64,000 bases of DNA from contig NZ_PQMG01000008.1 of assembly GCF_008930665.1 (NCBI RefSeq), positions 1 through 64,000 of the forward strand, given 5' to 3'. The DNA is from Corynebacterium sp. 74A. Its GTDB lineage: Bacteria > Actinomycetota > Actinomycetes > Mycobacteriales > Mycobacteriaceae. This document shows, in pieces, positions 1 through 8,964 of this stretch. Below the pieces are notes generated by a model that was given only the letters and a program-made list of their open reading frames with translations, did not search any database and was not told where the DNA came from. The stretch's first letter is position 1, and each line of letters begins with the position of its first letter. Made by a program: the position numbers and the translations under genes.

Positions 1-1460
1 GGGTTGGTGGCGGTGGGCTCGCGTGTTACTTGCGGCTCGCTTGTTTCGGGCGATTGCGTGGTCTCCGGCATGGTGGAGGTTGGAGTGGAGGGCTGGCTGC
101 TGGAGGTGGTTGGGTCCACGAAGCGGGTCGTGGCCCGCCAGTCCTCGGCTGGTTGCACCGTCAGTAGCTTGGTGATCAGCAATATCAGCGCCGCGATCAT
201 CATCAGCGTGGTGGAGACGCGCGTCCGCCCGCCGAGCGAGAGCGCCTGCTTCCAGCGCTGCTCGTAGACGTCTGTGCGGAAGATGTGCGTGGGGCCCTGG
301 TCTTCCTCGTCATCGCGCTTGTCGACGCCAGGCTCCTCCGTCACCGGCGCGTCGGTGGCAGGGAAGCCACGGGTGCGTTCATCGGCTACAGCGGCAGCCT
401 GCTGGGTCGGCGCCTCTGCGGGGGTCGACGCGGCAGTAGCACCAGCGGCAGCGCCCGCAGCGCCAGCCCCGCCAGCGGCGCGTGCCGCCTTGTCGGCGGG
501 GTTGTTCTCGGCGCGGGCGGCGTCGTCAAGCGAATAGCGGGCTGCGAGGGAGTGGGGTGCATCGAGCGGGCGTGTGGTAGCGTCGCGAAGCTCGGCGACG
601 CGCATGCCATCGACGGTGGTGGCGGAGCCGTATTCGTCCCAGAATTCTTTGAGTACTTCGGTGCGGATGGCGCGTTCGACGGCCCATTGGCGGGCGGGAT
701 TGACCTGGACGATAAAGCGCATGGTCATCATCCACGGCATACCGACGATGGTGGGCGGGACGACATCGACGGCGGGGTGCACTTCGAGTTCGCCGATGAT
801 ATCGCGCTTGACCATGGGGTCATTGAGGGCGCGCTCGGCGGCGCTCGTGGAGCGGCTGATGGCGGATTCAACAGAGTCGGATCCCAGCAGCGGCACCGGA
901 AGGACTGCGACAGCTCGGGCCCAGTAGTTGGAATAGTTGATGCACACGCGGGCGGTGCCGTTCGGGACAGTGACGTTTTCGCCGTTGAGGGTGCGGATTT
1001 TGGTGGCGCGCATGGTGATCTGCATGACGTCACCCTCGACGCTGATGCCATTGCCTTCGAACTGCACCCAGTCACCGACACCAAATTGTTTCTCGGTGAT
1101 GATGAAAAAGCCCGCGAGGAAGTCGCCGATGAGGGCCTGGGCGCCAAAACCGAGGGCAGCAGAAATGACGGTCGCCGGCACGGCGGCGCCCACCAGCGAG
1201 AGCCCTAAGGTTTTGAAGAAGACGAGGATGAGGAGGAAATAGGCGATACCTTGGCCGATGTAGACGGCCGCGCCGACGAGCGCGAGACTGGCCTTGCGGT
1301 CTTCCTCGGAGTCCTCCCATTTGGATTGCACGTAGCGGTTGATGAGCCTGCCGACTCGGGGTACGAGTAGGCCCAAGAGAATGAGAAGGATAAGGGTGAG
1401 ACCTTGGCTGACGATCCAGTCGAGCGTTTGGTAGAAGATGTACTGAGCTTGAGTGAGCAT
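1..1460 (-). CDS. mscCG: MscCG/YggB-type mechanosensitive channel, C-terminus cut by window edge
   Basis: The minus frame is open from an ATG at 1460 to the left edge (about 486 codons, no stop), so the gene is partial at its 3' end. Residues about 18-110 hold hydrophobic segments and a Gly/Ala-rich pore helix (SAALGFGAQALIGDFLAGFF). A hydrophilic MscS beta/cage domain follows (VGDWVQFEG, then NGENVTVPNG). After it come an Ala/Pro-rich linker, an acidic stretch and one more hydrophobic segment (LMMIAALILLITKLL), then a Ser/Thr/Pro-rich tail. A long C-terminal extension with a fourth membrane segment is the mark of corynebacterial MscCG, which gates with membrane tension and exports glutamate. 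The position next to ilvBNC matches C. glutamicum. The family call is secure; glutamate export in this organism is inferred. Confidence 0.9.
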   Translation of the reverse strand, partial: MLTQAQYIFYQTLDWIVSQGLTLILLILLGLLVPRVGRLINRYVQSKWEDSEEDRKASLALVGAAVYIGQGIAYFLLILVFFKTLGLSLVGAAVPATVISAALGFGAQALIGDFLAGFFIITEKQFGVGDWVQFEGNGISVEGDVMQITMRATKIRTLNGENVTVPNGTARVCINYSNYWARAVAVLPVPLLGSDSVESAISRSTSAAERALNDPMVKRDIIGELEVHPAVDVVPPTIVGMPWMMTMRFIVQVNPARQWAVERAIRTEVLKEFWDEYGSATTVDGMRVAELRDATTRPLDAPHSLAARYSLDDAARAENNPADKAARAAGGAGAAGAAAGATAASTPAEAPTQQAAAVADERTRGFPATDAPVTEEPGVDKRDDEEDQGPTHIFRTDVYEQRWKQALSLGGRTRVSTTLMMIAALILLITKLLTVQPAEDWRATTRFVDPTTSSSQPSTPTSTMPETTQSPETSEPQVTREPTATN

Positions 1461-1769
1461 GGTGGTTTCTAAAATAGTCGTTTCCCGCAGTGTGGCCAAC
1501 GAGTTATCAGCGCTTATCGACGCCCACCCGCAGCCTTCCTGACCCGCTCTCATCTAACTCTCAGCCGCATTTTTTAGTTCCGCCGCCGGCGTGGCGCTGG
1601 TGCCGTCCGCGGTTGCCGGCAGTGTGCTCGCTATTGCCGCAGCATGCGGCCGCGGTGTGGAAGTGGTGTGTCGGTCGTAGCGCGACCGGTTCGACGGCGC
1701 TGCCGTCTGATGGGGGTAGTTTCTGTGAATTGTGTGTGAGTTCCGAGGGCTGCTGTGTATTATTGCCGC
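1461..1769. other. Intergenic region upstream of the ilv leader
   Basis: This is the gap between the divergent mscCG and ilvBNC units. No convincing coding frame is visible. It holds one copy of the dispersed motif CTTATCGAC at 1513-1521, in the full form GCGCTTATCGACGCC. The probable ilv promoter lies at its right end (TATTAT at 1758-1763). Confidence 0.6.
1735..1769 (+). promoter_or_regulatory. Probable ilvBNC promoter
   Basis: A -10 hexamer TATTAT lies at 1758-1763, with a weak -35 candidate near 1735-1740. Transcription would start at about 1769-1770, on or next to the ATG of the leader peptide at 1770. As I recall, the C. glutamicum ilvBNC transcript likewise begins almost at its leader-peptide start codon. 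Confidence 0.6.
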
Positions 1770-1820
1770 ATGACCAACATTCGACTTGTACTCGTAATTA
1801 CCGAGCGGCGCGCGCCGTAG
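1770..1820 (+). CDS. ilvBNC leader peptide (attenuator peptide)
   Basis: A 16-codon frame reads MTNIRLVLVITERRAP then TAG. Seven of the nine residues from position 4 to 10 region are Ile, Leu or Val, the amino acids whose synthesis the operon controls. Such a peptide senses charged branched-chain tRNAs: stalling on the I/L/V codons would change the folding of the downstream RNA. It resembles the leader described for C. glutamicum ilvBNC. It is probably translated leaderless, since the -10 element ends 6 nt before the ATG. A terminator-like hairpin follows at 1853-1893. Confidence 0.85.
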   Translation: MTNIRLVLVITERRAP

Positions 1821-1852
1821 CGGTCGGTACTAGTCGTCCCATACAGCACGCG

Positions 1853-1902
1853 CCCTCGACGGACTCGAACACCAGACGAGTTCCCGCCGAGGGTTTTGGT
1901 TT
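1853..1902 (+). terminator. Attenuator terminator hairpin of ilvBNC
   Basis: The arm CCCTCGACGG (1853-1862) pairs with CCGCCGAGGG (1884-1893), with one mismatch, and encloses a second stem ACTCG/CGAGT. A T-rich run (TTTTGGTTT) follows at 1894-1902. It starts 33 nt after the leader-peptide stop, as expected for a transcription attenuator. The alternative antiterminator pairing was not worked out. Confidence 0.7.
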
Positions 1903-2093
1903 ATCAGCGGTCTGTGTCCCTCCACCACCCCTCGAGGCGCCGTTGAGTGCTACGACATAATTACACAGCTGATGTTTCACTCCCCGCCGGCAGGATATGC
2001 CCACCCGCGCCTCTATCTTTCGGTGTGCTGGTGGGACAACTCTGCTGCGTAGTACATAGCAAGTGACAGCAACGAACAAGGAGCCAATCCACC
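1903..2093 (+). other. ilvB 5' untranslated region
   Basis: This is the rest of the leader between the attenuator and ilvB. A second possible stem (CCCACC near 2000 with GGTGGG near 2032) and one copy of the dispersed motif (TGCGTAG at 2046-2052) are visible. The ilvB ribosome-binding site AAGGAG is at 2078-2083. Confidence 0.55.
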
Positions 2094-4040
2094 GTGGCCG
2101 AGAAGCAACAGCCCTCATCGCAGGCTGCAGCGCACCACAGCCAGACCTCACAGGCGGATGCCGTGAATGGTCAGCGCATGACTGGTGCGCAGGCAATCGT
2201 AACGACCTTGGAACTCATCGGAATCGATACCATTTTCGGTATTCCTGGCGGCGCCGTATTGCCGCTATATGATCCCCTCTATTCCTCCACCAAGGTGCGC
2301 CACGTACTCGTACGCCACGAGCAGGGCGCGGGCCATGCTGCCACCGGCTATGCCCAGGCCACCGGCCGTATCGGAGTGTGCGTCGCCACCTCTGGTCCGG
2401 GCGCGACTAACTTGGTCACCCCGATCGCCGACGCCATGCTGGACTCCGTTCCGATGCTGGCCATTACCGGCCAGGTGGGGCACTCCCTGCTGGGCACGGA
2501 TGCCTTCCAAGAGGCGGATATCCGCGGTATCACCATGCCGGTGACCAAGCACAACTACATGATCACCGACCCCAATGACATCCCGCGGGTCTTCGCCGAG
2601 GCCTATCACATTGCCACCACAGGACGCCCCGGACCGGTGCTGCTGGACATCCCCAAGGACGTGCAAAACGCCGAGATGACCTTCGAGTGGCCGCCGAAGA
2701 TCAAGATCCCCGGCTATCGCCCGACGGTGACTCCGCACAGCCGACAGATCGATGAGGCCGTCAAGCTCATCTCCCAAGCCTCCAAGCCGGTGATCTACGC
2801 CGGCGGTGGCATCATCAAGGCCAATGCGTCCAAGGAGTTGCAGGAATTCATCGACAAAACCGGTATTCCGGTGGCGACTACGCTCATGGCGCTGGGCACT
2901 GTGCCCTCTCATCATGAACTGAACATGGGCATGCCGGGCATGCACGGCACCGTCTCGGCAGTGGGGGCGATCCAACGCGCGGATCTGCTCATCACCATCG
3001 GCGCGCGCTTCGATGACCGCGTCACCGGTGATGTTGATTCTTTCGCCCCTGAAGCCAAGGTGATTCACGCCGATATTGACCCCGCCGAGATCGGCAAGAT
3101 CCGGGTGGCTGATGTGCCGATCGTCGGCGACGCCCGCGAGGTGCTGAGCGCCTTCAATCGCGCATTCGACTCCGAGTCTGTTCATACCCAGGACCTCAGC
3201 GCGTGGCACAGCTATCTCAACTCACTCAAGGAGCGCTTCCCGCGCGGCTGGGACGATGTGGATGATGGCCTGCTCACCCCGCAGCACGTGATTCGCGAGC
3301 TCTCTAAAACAGTGGGCCCAGACGCTATCTACTGTGCTGGCGTGGGGCAGCACCAGATGTGGTCGGCGCAGTTCATTGACTTCGAGCATCCGCGCACATG
3401 GTTGAACTCCGGCGGATTGGGCACCATGGGCTACTCCGTGCCAGCTGCCCTCGGCGCCAAGGCGGGCTGCCCAGATAAGGAAGTTTGGGCCATCGATGGC
3501 GATGGCTGTTTCCAGATGACCAATCAAGAGCTCACGACCTCCGCGATTGAGAATATGCCCATCAAGGTGGCCGTGATCAATAACGGCAACCTCGGCATGG
3601 TGCGCCAGTGGCAGACCCTGTTTTATGAGAGTCGCTACTCCAACACCAAGCTGCGCGAGCAAGGCGAGTATGTGCCGGACTTCGTCTCTCTCGCTGAGGG
3701 GCTCGGCTGTGTCGCTTTCCGCGTGACCAAAGAAGAAGACATCGTGCCCACCATTCAAAAGGCGCGCGAGATCAACGACCGGCCCGTGCTGATCGACTTC
3801 ATCGTGGGTCAAGACGCCCAGGTGTGGCCGATGGTTTCGGCCGGTGCCTCGAACACGGATATTCAATATGCCCGTGATCTGCGTCCGCTTTTCGACGAAG
3901 AGTCCTCGGCCGCGTCCGCCTCGGACTATTCCGATGGCAATGCCTCCGGCTACGCGGCGCACGCCTCGAAGGCAGAGAGCGACTACGCAGAGAACACCGC
4001 AGCGAATGCTGCCGATACCGACTCCGCATCGCGCGGCTAA
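2094..4040 (+). CDS. ilvB: Acetohydroxyacid synthase large subunit
   Basis: It catalyses the ThDP-dependent condensation of pyruvate with pyruvate or 2-oxobutyrate, the first common step of valine, leucine and isoleucine synthesis. The protein has 648 residues. The catalytic Glu76 lies in [13 protein letters not shown]. The ThDP/Mg motif starts GDGCF at residue 469 and ends in VINN about 28 residues on. The GTG start is preceded by AAGGAG with a 10-nt gap. The first ~28 residues and the last ~50 (rich in Ala, Ser, Asp, Glu) look like low-complexity extensions to the catalytic core. It is co-transcribed with ilvN, whose product is its regulatory subunit, and controlled by the upstream attenuator. 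Confidence 0.97.
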   Translation: MAEKQQPSSQAAAHHSQTSQADAVNGQRMTGAQAIVTTLELIGIDTIFGIPGGAVLPLYDPLYSSTKVRHVLVRHEQGAGHAATGYAQATGRIGVCVATSGPGATNLVTPIADAMLDSVPMLAITGQVGHSLLGTDAFQEADIRGITMPVTKHNYMITDPNDIPRVFAEAYHIATTGRPGPVLLDIPKDVQNAEMTFEWPPKIKIPGYRPTVTPHSRQIDEAVKLISQASKPVIYAGGGIIKANASKELQEFIDKTGIPVATTLMALGTVPSHHELNMGMPGMHGTVSAVGAIQRADLLITIGARFDDRVTGDVDSFAPEAKVIHADIDPAEIGKIRVADVPIVGDAREVLSAFNRAFDSESVHTQDLSAWHSYLNSLKERFPRGWDDVDDGLLTPQHVIRELSKTVGPDAIYCAGVGQHQMWSAQFIDFEHPRTWLNSGGLGTMGYSVPAALGAKAGCPDKEVWAIDGDGCFQMTNQELTTSAIENMPIKVAVINNGNLGMVRQWQTLFYESRYSNTKLREQGEYVPDFVSLAEGLGCVAFRVTKEEDIVPTIQKAREINDRPVLIDFIVGQDAQVWPMVSAGASNTDIQYARDLRPLFDEESSAASASDYSDGNASGYAAHASKAESDYAENTAANAADTDSASRG

Positions 4041-4059
4041 GAGAGAAGGATAAGAATCA

Positions 4060-4608
4060 ATGTCTGAAGAAATCCATCGTCACACTCTCAGCGTGCTCGT
4101 TCAGGATGTCGACGGCATCATCTCCCGCGTTGCTGGGCTATTCAGCCGTCGGGCGTACACCATGAGCGCGATCACCTCGGCACGTACCGAAACGCGCGGC
4201 GTCAACCGCATCACCATCGTGGTCCACACCGATGATGACTCGATCGAGCAGATCACCAAGCAGCTGAACAAGTTGATCCACGTCCTCAAGGTGGTGCGCC
4301 TCGAGCCAGAGAAGACGATCGCGCGGGCGTTGCTCATGGTGAAGGTGAACGCCGATGCCGCCCATCGCCCCCTGGTGGTGGATGCGGCGAATCTCTTCCG
4401 CGCCCGCGTCGTGGATGTCTCTCCCGATTCCATGGTGATCGAGGCCACCGGTGCGCCCGATAAATTGGACGCGCTGCTCGAGGTGCTCGAGCCCTTCGGG
4501 ATTCGGGAGATGGCCAAGTCCGGCCAGATCGCGATGCACCGTGGTCCTCGTATTCTCACGCCCAACCACAAGAAGGCGTCTCAAATAGTGGACTTCGAGT
4601 CCCAGTAA
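4060..4608 (+). CDS. ilvN: Acetohydroxyacid synthase small (regulatory) subunit
   Basis: The protein has 182 residues with an N-terminal ACT domain (about residues 6-80, starting HTLSVLVQDVDGIISRVAGL). A second conserved domain reaches residue about 165 (LLMVKVNADAAHRPLVVDAA). It binds IlvB, stimulates it and gives feedback inhibition by branched-chain amino acids. It starts 19 nt after ilvB behind the Shine-Dalgarno-like GAGAGAAGGA and belongs to the same operon. Confidence 0.96.
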   Translation: MSEEIHRHTLSVLVQDVDGIISRVAGLFSRRAYTMSAITSARTETRGVNRITIVVHTDDDSIEQITKQLNKLIHVLKVVRLEPEKTIARALLMVKVNADAAHRPLVVDAANLFRARVVDVSPDSMVIEATGAPDKLDALLEVLEPFGIREMAKSGQIAMHRGPRILTPNHKKASQIVDFESQ

Positions 4609-4641
4609 GTGATACGCTACCCCTAGTATTTCCATCAATGA

Positions 4642-5673
<1,032 letters not shown>

Positions 5674-5688
5674 TAGCCCCATATAGCC

Positions 5689-5718
5689 AAAAGCCCCACC
5701 CTGTGGTGGGGCTTTTGT
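5689..5718 (+). terminator. Rho-independent terminator after ilvC
   Basis: AAAAGCCCCACC pairs perfectly with GGTGGGGCTTTT around a 4-nt loop. The hairpin starts 16 nt after the ilvC stop. Confidence 0.9.
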
Positions 5719-5738
5719 GTGTATAGGCTACCCATAAT

Positions 5739-5778
5739 ATTTTCAATACTGGCATTTAATGAAAATAGGGGATAGGCT
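5739..5778 (+). promoter_or_regulatory. CDF-gene promoter with inverted repeat
   Basis: ATTTTCA (5739-5745) and TGAAAAT (5760-5766) form a perfect inverted repeat with centres 21 bp apart, about two helical turns. It lies directly upstream of the -10 TAGGCT (5773-5778), which sits 7 nt before the ATG at 5786. The layout fits an operator for a metal-responsive repressor; which one is not known. Confidence 0.45.
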
Positions 5779-5785
5779 GTCAGGC

Positions 5786-6802
5786 ATGACTACCTCCTCC
5801 CCTCATTCCCACGGCTCCCACTCCTCCCACGAGGAGCATGCGCACGACTCCGGTCACGACCACAACCACGACCATAACCACGGTCACGCCCATGGCCACG
5901 ACCATGCGCATGTGCATGTGCCCACCGACTCGCTGCGGGCGCTGCTAATCGTTATCGGCCTGACAGCTGCGGTCTTTTTCGCCGAGCTCATCGTTGGCCT
6001 CATTTCCGGATCTTTGGCTCTATTGTCCGACGCGGCGCACATGCTCTCCGATTCGGCGGGGCTTTTTATCGCCCTCATCGCAATGGTGGTGGGGCGCTCC
6101 GCGCATTCCGCAGGCGCAACCTTTGGCTATAAGCGCATGGAAGTCTTCGCCGCCCTCATCAATGCCCTCACCGTCACAGGTATTGCAATTTATATTTTCA
6201 TTGAGGCAATTGGGCGTTTTGGCCATGACCACAGCGTGGACACCGGCATGATGCTCATCGTCGCCATTATCGGTTTGGTCGTGAATACCATCGCGGCGGT
6301 GGTTTTGGTGCGGCGGCAGCACGACAGTATGAACCTGCGTGGGGCCTATTTGCATGTGCTTACCGACCTGTTGGGTTCGGTAGCTGTCATTATTGCCGGT
6401 TTGATTATCCGCTACACCGGCTTCGTGGCAGCCGATACCATTGCAAGTGTCATTATCGCCGCGATGATTCTGCCGCGCTCCCTGCGGCTGGTGTTCGATG
6501 CCGGCCAAGTGCTTCTCGAGCACGCTCCGGCCGGGGTCACCGTCGAGCAGGTGGAGCAGCGTCTCATCGAGATCGATCAGGTCAGGCAGGTACACGACAT
6601 TCACATCTGGAGTCTCGATGGCACTACGCATCTGTGTTCTTGCCACCTTGTGGTCGACGATTCCTTGGACTCCTCGCGCCACTGCGTAGTCCTCGACACC
6701 GCCACTGCCGCGTTGAAGGATATGGGCTTAGGGCATGCCACCATTCAGATTGAATCCGAGGAGCATGCAGGGCATGAGGAAGTCGAATGCCAAAGCGAGT
6801 AG
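5786..6802 (+). CDS. Cation diffusion facilitator (Zn/Co/Cd efflux)
   Basis: It is a proton-coupled divalent-cation exporter in the plasma membrane, most likely for zinc. From ATG 5786 it has 338 residues; an in-frame ATG at 5759 would add nine. The later start is preferred because TAGGCT at 5773-5778 is 7 nt upstream, giving a leaderless mRNA. The N-terminus is very His-rich (repeated HDH/HNH/HGH, about 20 His), a likely metal-sensing or buffering loop. About six hydrophobic segments follow. The family metal motifs are DAAHMLSDSAG (after segment 1-2) and HVLTDLLGS. A cytoplasmic domain (VRQVHDIHIWSLDGTTHLCSCHLVV) ends the protein. A CDF gene also lies between ilvC and serA in C. glutamicum. 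Confidence 0.92.
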   Translation: MTTSSPHSHGSHSSHEEHAHDSGHDHNHDHNHGHAHGHDHAHVHVPTDSLRALLIVIGLTAAVFFAELIVGLISGSLALLSDAAHMLSDSAGLFIALIAMVVGRSAHSAGATFGYKRMEVFAALINALTVTGIAIYIFIEAIGRFGHDHSVDTGMMLIVAIIGLVVNTIAAVVLVRRQHDSMNLRGAYLHVLTDLLGSVAVIIAGLIIRYTGFVAADTIASVIIAAMILPRSLRLVFDAGQVLLEHAPAGVTVEQVEQRLIEIDQVRQVHDIHIWSLDGTTHLCSCHLVVDDSLDSSRHCVVLDTATAALKDMGLGHATIQIESEEHAGHEEVECQSE

Positions 6803-6869
6803 GTGTCGCGGGGCGGCGTCGATAAGCGCTATCGCGCCGCGACGGGGATGAGGCGCTAGGTTTAAGGGT

Positions 6870-8750
6870 ATGGGTTTTAGTACGCCAAGCTATGTTTTGA
6901 CTGACCTGTTTGCCCGCATCAATCGCGGTGATCTGCAGCTACCGGATTTCCAGCGCTCCTTCCGCTGGGATGTGGATCGGGTACGTGCCCTTATCCTGAC
7001 GGTGCTGCGCGGCTATCCGATCGGCACGCTGATGACGCTGGATGTGCGCGGCGAGCCGGTACGCTTCAAGCCGCGACCGCTGCAGGGCGCGCCGAATGAA
7101 GGCTCCGATCCGGGATGGTTGCTTCTCGACGGCCAGCAGCGGCTGACCACGCTGTTTCATACCTTGAGCGGCGATGGCGACATCGACACCGTGGACTTTC
7201 GCCGGAAGCGGGTGCGCCGCAAGTTCTATCTGGACATCAACAAGGCGCTCGAGGGCGATATCCTGCCCGATGAAGCCGTGTTTTCCGTGGACGAGAACGG
7301 CATCGTGCACACCCATTTCGGCCCCTTCATCGAGGGTGGGGTCACCGACCATGAGGCGGAGCTGAGCAATGAGGTCATTCCCATTGCTGACCTGTTGAAT
7401 GACAAGGGCGCCAATATGCTCTTCGATCTCGCCGCCCGGGGCGACGCCGATACGCGCGACCGCACGAAGACCATCATGAACCGCGTCGTGCGCCCGCTAT
7501 CTCGCTACAGCGTGCCGATGATCCGGCTGGATCGCGACACCCACACCGGCGGCATCGGCTCCATTTTTGCCCACGCCAACTCCGGGGGACTACGCATGGG
7601 CGTTTTCGATCTTCTCACCTCGGTCTTTGCCACCGAGGACAGCGAGTACAAGCTGGGAGACGATTGGAAGAAGACCAAGGATGTGCTCTCCAATTTCGAG
7701 GTCTTGGGCGATGTCGGCACCACCGACTTCCTCAAAGCCGTGACGCTGCTGGTGACCTACCGGCGCGGCCGCGCCTCAGGCCAGCGCGAGGATATTCTCC
7801 AGCTCACCTTGGAGGAGTACAAGCCGGCCGCCGAGTCGATGCGGGTGGCCTTCGCGCATACCGCGAAATTCCTCCGCGATCGCCGCATCTTCACCCGCGA
7901 CCAGGTGCCCTATACCTCCCAGCTGGTGGCGCTGGCCGTCATCCTTGCGATTCTGGAGGAGGAACCGGAAGTATGGCAGTCCCGCAAAGCATGGGACCGG
8001 CTCTACCGGTGGTTCTGGTGCGTTATTCTGGGCGAGCTTTACGGCACCGCCGCGGTGGCTAACCGGGCCGCCCGAGACGTCAATGAGGTGCCGCGCTGGG
8101 TGCTCGCCGCCGCCCGCGCTGAGAAGGCTGGTGCAGCGGGGGAGTCCGGTGCAGCAGGGGAGTCTGACGCTGCTGCGGATGTGGAGCTTCCCGCGAGCGT
8201 GGCGAAGGCGCGCTTCGCCGAATCGCGTCTGCTCAGTATCGACGCCGATTCCACCGCCTATAAGGGAATCTTCGCGCTTATGATGGGCCGCGGCGCCAAG
8301 GACTGGCGCACCGGGCTGGAGTTTACCGGCGAAAATATCGAGGATCTTGACGCCGGATTCCACTACATCTTCCCGCCGCGGTGGTGCGCAGAGCAGGGCG
8401 TGGACCCCGTGCTGTATAACTCGGTGCTCAACCGTGCCCCCATGGGGCGGCGCACCCAGGTGGTGATTTCGGGAACCCCGCCCTCGCGCTATCTGCCGCG
8501 GGTGCAGTCGAAGTCCATTATGGAAGATGCCGAGTTCGACGCAGTGCTCGCCACCTCCATGCTCACCCCCGAGTATCTGCACGCGGCTAAGGCAGAGGAA
8601 TTCTTCTCCGATCGCCGCCGTCGCGTGGTGCAGGCCATTGAGGAAGCCATGGGCAACGAGGCGATTCACGACGTGGATGAAAACGATCTGCGTGGTGGCC
8701 ACGAGGGTCCCGACGCCTTCCAATGCCCCGAAGAAAGCACGGGAGAGTAA
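6870..8750 (+). CDS. DUF262 (GmrS-type) protein with DUF1524/HNH-like C-terminus
   Basis: The protein has 626 residues. The N-terminal DUF262 domain shows LPDFQRSFRWD (residues about 23-33), GYPIGTL, and the ParB-like motif LLLDGQQRLTTL (about residues 84-95). The C-terminal region (about residues 495-550) reads GFHYIFPPRWC, then YNSVLNRAPMGRRT and PSRYL. That is the layout of the HNH/DUF1524 half of GmrSD-type modification-dependent nucleases. The usual HHIFP is HYIFP here (His498-Tyr499), so the general-base histidine seems to be lost. A small Ala/Gly/Glu repeat insert lies near residues 415-440. TAGGTT at 6857-6862, 7 nt before the ATG, suggests a leaderless transcript. A defence role is possible but not shown; no partner gene is adjacent. 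Confidence 0.8.
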   Translation: MGFSTPSYVLTDLFARINRGDLQLPDFQRSFRWDVDRVRALILTVLRGYPIGTLMTLDVRGEPVRFKPRPLQGAPNEGSDPGWLLLDGQQRLTTLFHTLSGDGDIDTVDFRRKRVRRKFYLDINKALEGDILPDEAVFSVDENGIVHTHFGPFIEGGVTDHEAELSNEVIPIADLLNDKGANMLFDLAARGDADTRDRTKTIMNRVVRPLSRYSVPMIRLDRDTHTGGIGSIFAHANSGGLRMGVFDLLTSVFATEDSEYKLGDDWKKTKDVLSNFEVLGDVGTTDFLKAVTLLVTYRRGRASGQREDILQLTLEEYKPAAESMRVAFAHTAKFLRDRRIFTRDQVPYTSQLVALAVILAILEEEPEVWQSRKAWDRLYRWFWCVILGELYGTAAVANRAARDVNEVPRWVLAAARAEKAGAAGESGAAGESDAAADVELPASVAKARFAESRLLSIDADSTAYKGIFALMMGRGAKDWRTGLEFTGENIEDLDAGFHYIFPPRWCAEQGVDPVLYNSVLNRAPMGRRTQVVISGTPPSRYLPRVQSKSIMEDAEFDAVLATSMLTPEYLHAAKAEEFFSDRRRRVVQAIEEAMGNEAIHDVDENDLRGGHEGPDAFQCPEESTGE

Positions 8751-8760
8751 TAAGATGCGC

Positions 8761-8964
8761 TAGGCTAAGCTGTCGATACTGCCCACCGGGGTGCGTTTCG
8801 GCGTGCGCTCATGTGACCTCGGCACAGTGGCGCACCGAGTAGTGCCGGGCTGCTGCGTAGTGCGCGCCAAGCCCACAGCAGCGACCGCGTCCTCTGGGTG
8901 GGCAGATACGTTTAGGACCTAGGCAAACCAGTAATCGAACCCGTCCGGGCGAGAGGATTATTTA
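8761..8964 (+). promoter_or_regulatory. Structured 5' leader of the downstream lipoprotein gene
   Basis: TAGGCT at 8761-8766 is a good -10, so RNA would start near 8774. A closing stem pairs CTGCCCACC (8779-8787) with GGTGGGCAG (8897-8905). Inside it are CGGCAC/GTGCCG (8820-8825 with 8842-8847) and GCTGCTG/CAGCAGC (8849-8855 with 8876-8882). The third stem-loop carries a copy of the dispersed motif (TGCGTAG). The gene starts 59 nt after the closing stem. I do not recognise a known riboswitch class. Confidence 0.45.

Noticed and set aside
285..1208. 307-residue plus-strand frame at the left edge
   Set aside because: The minus frame is open from 1460 to the edge and encodes the MscCG channel.
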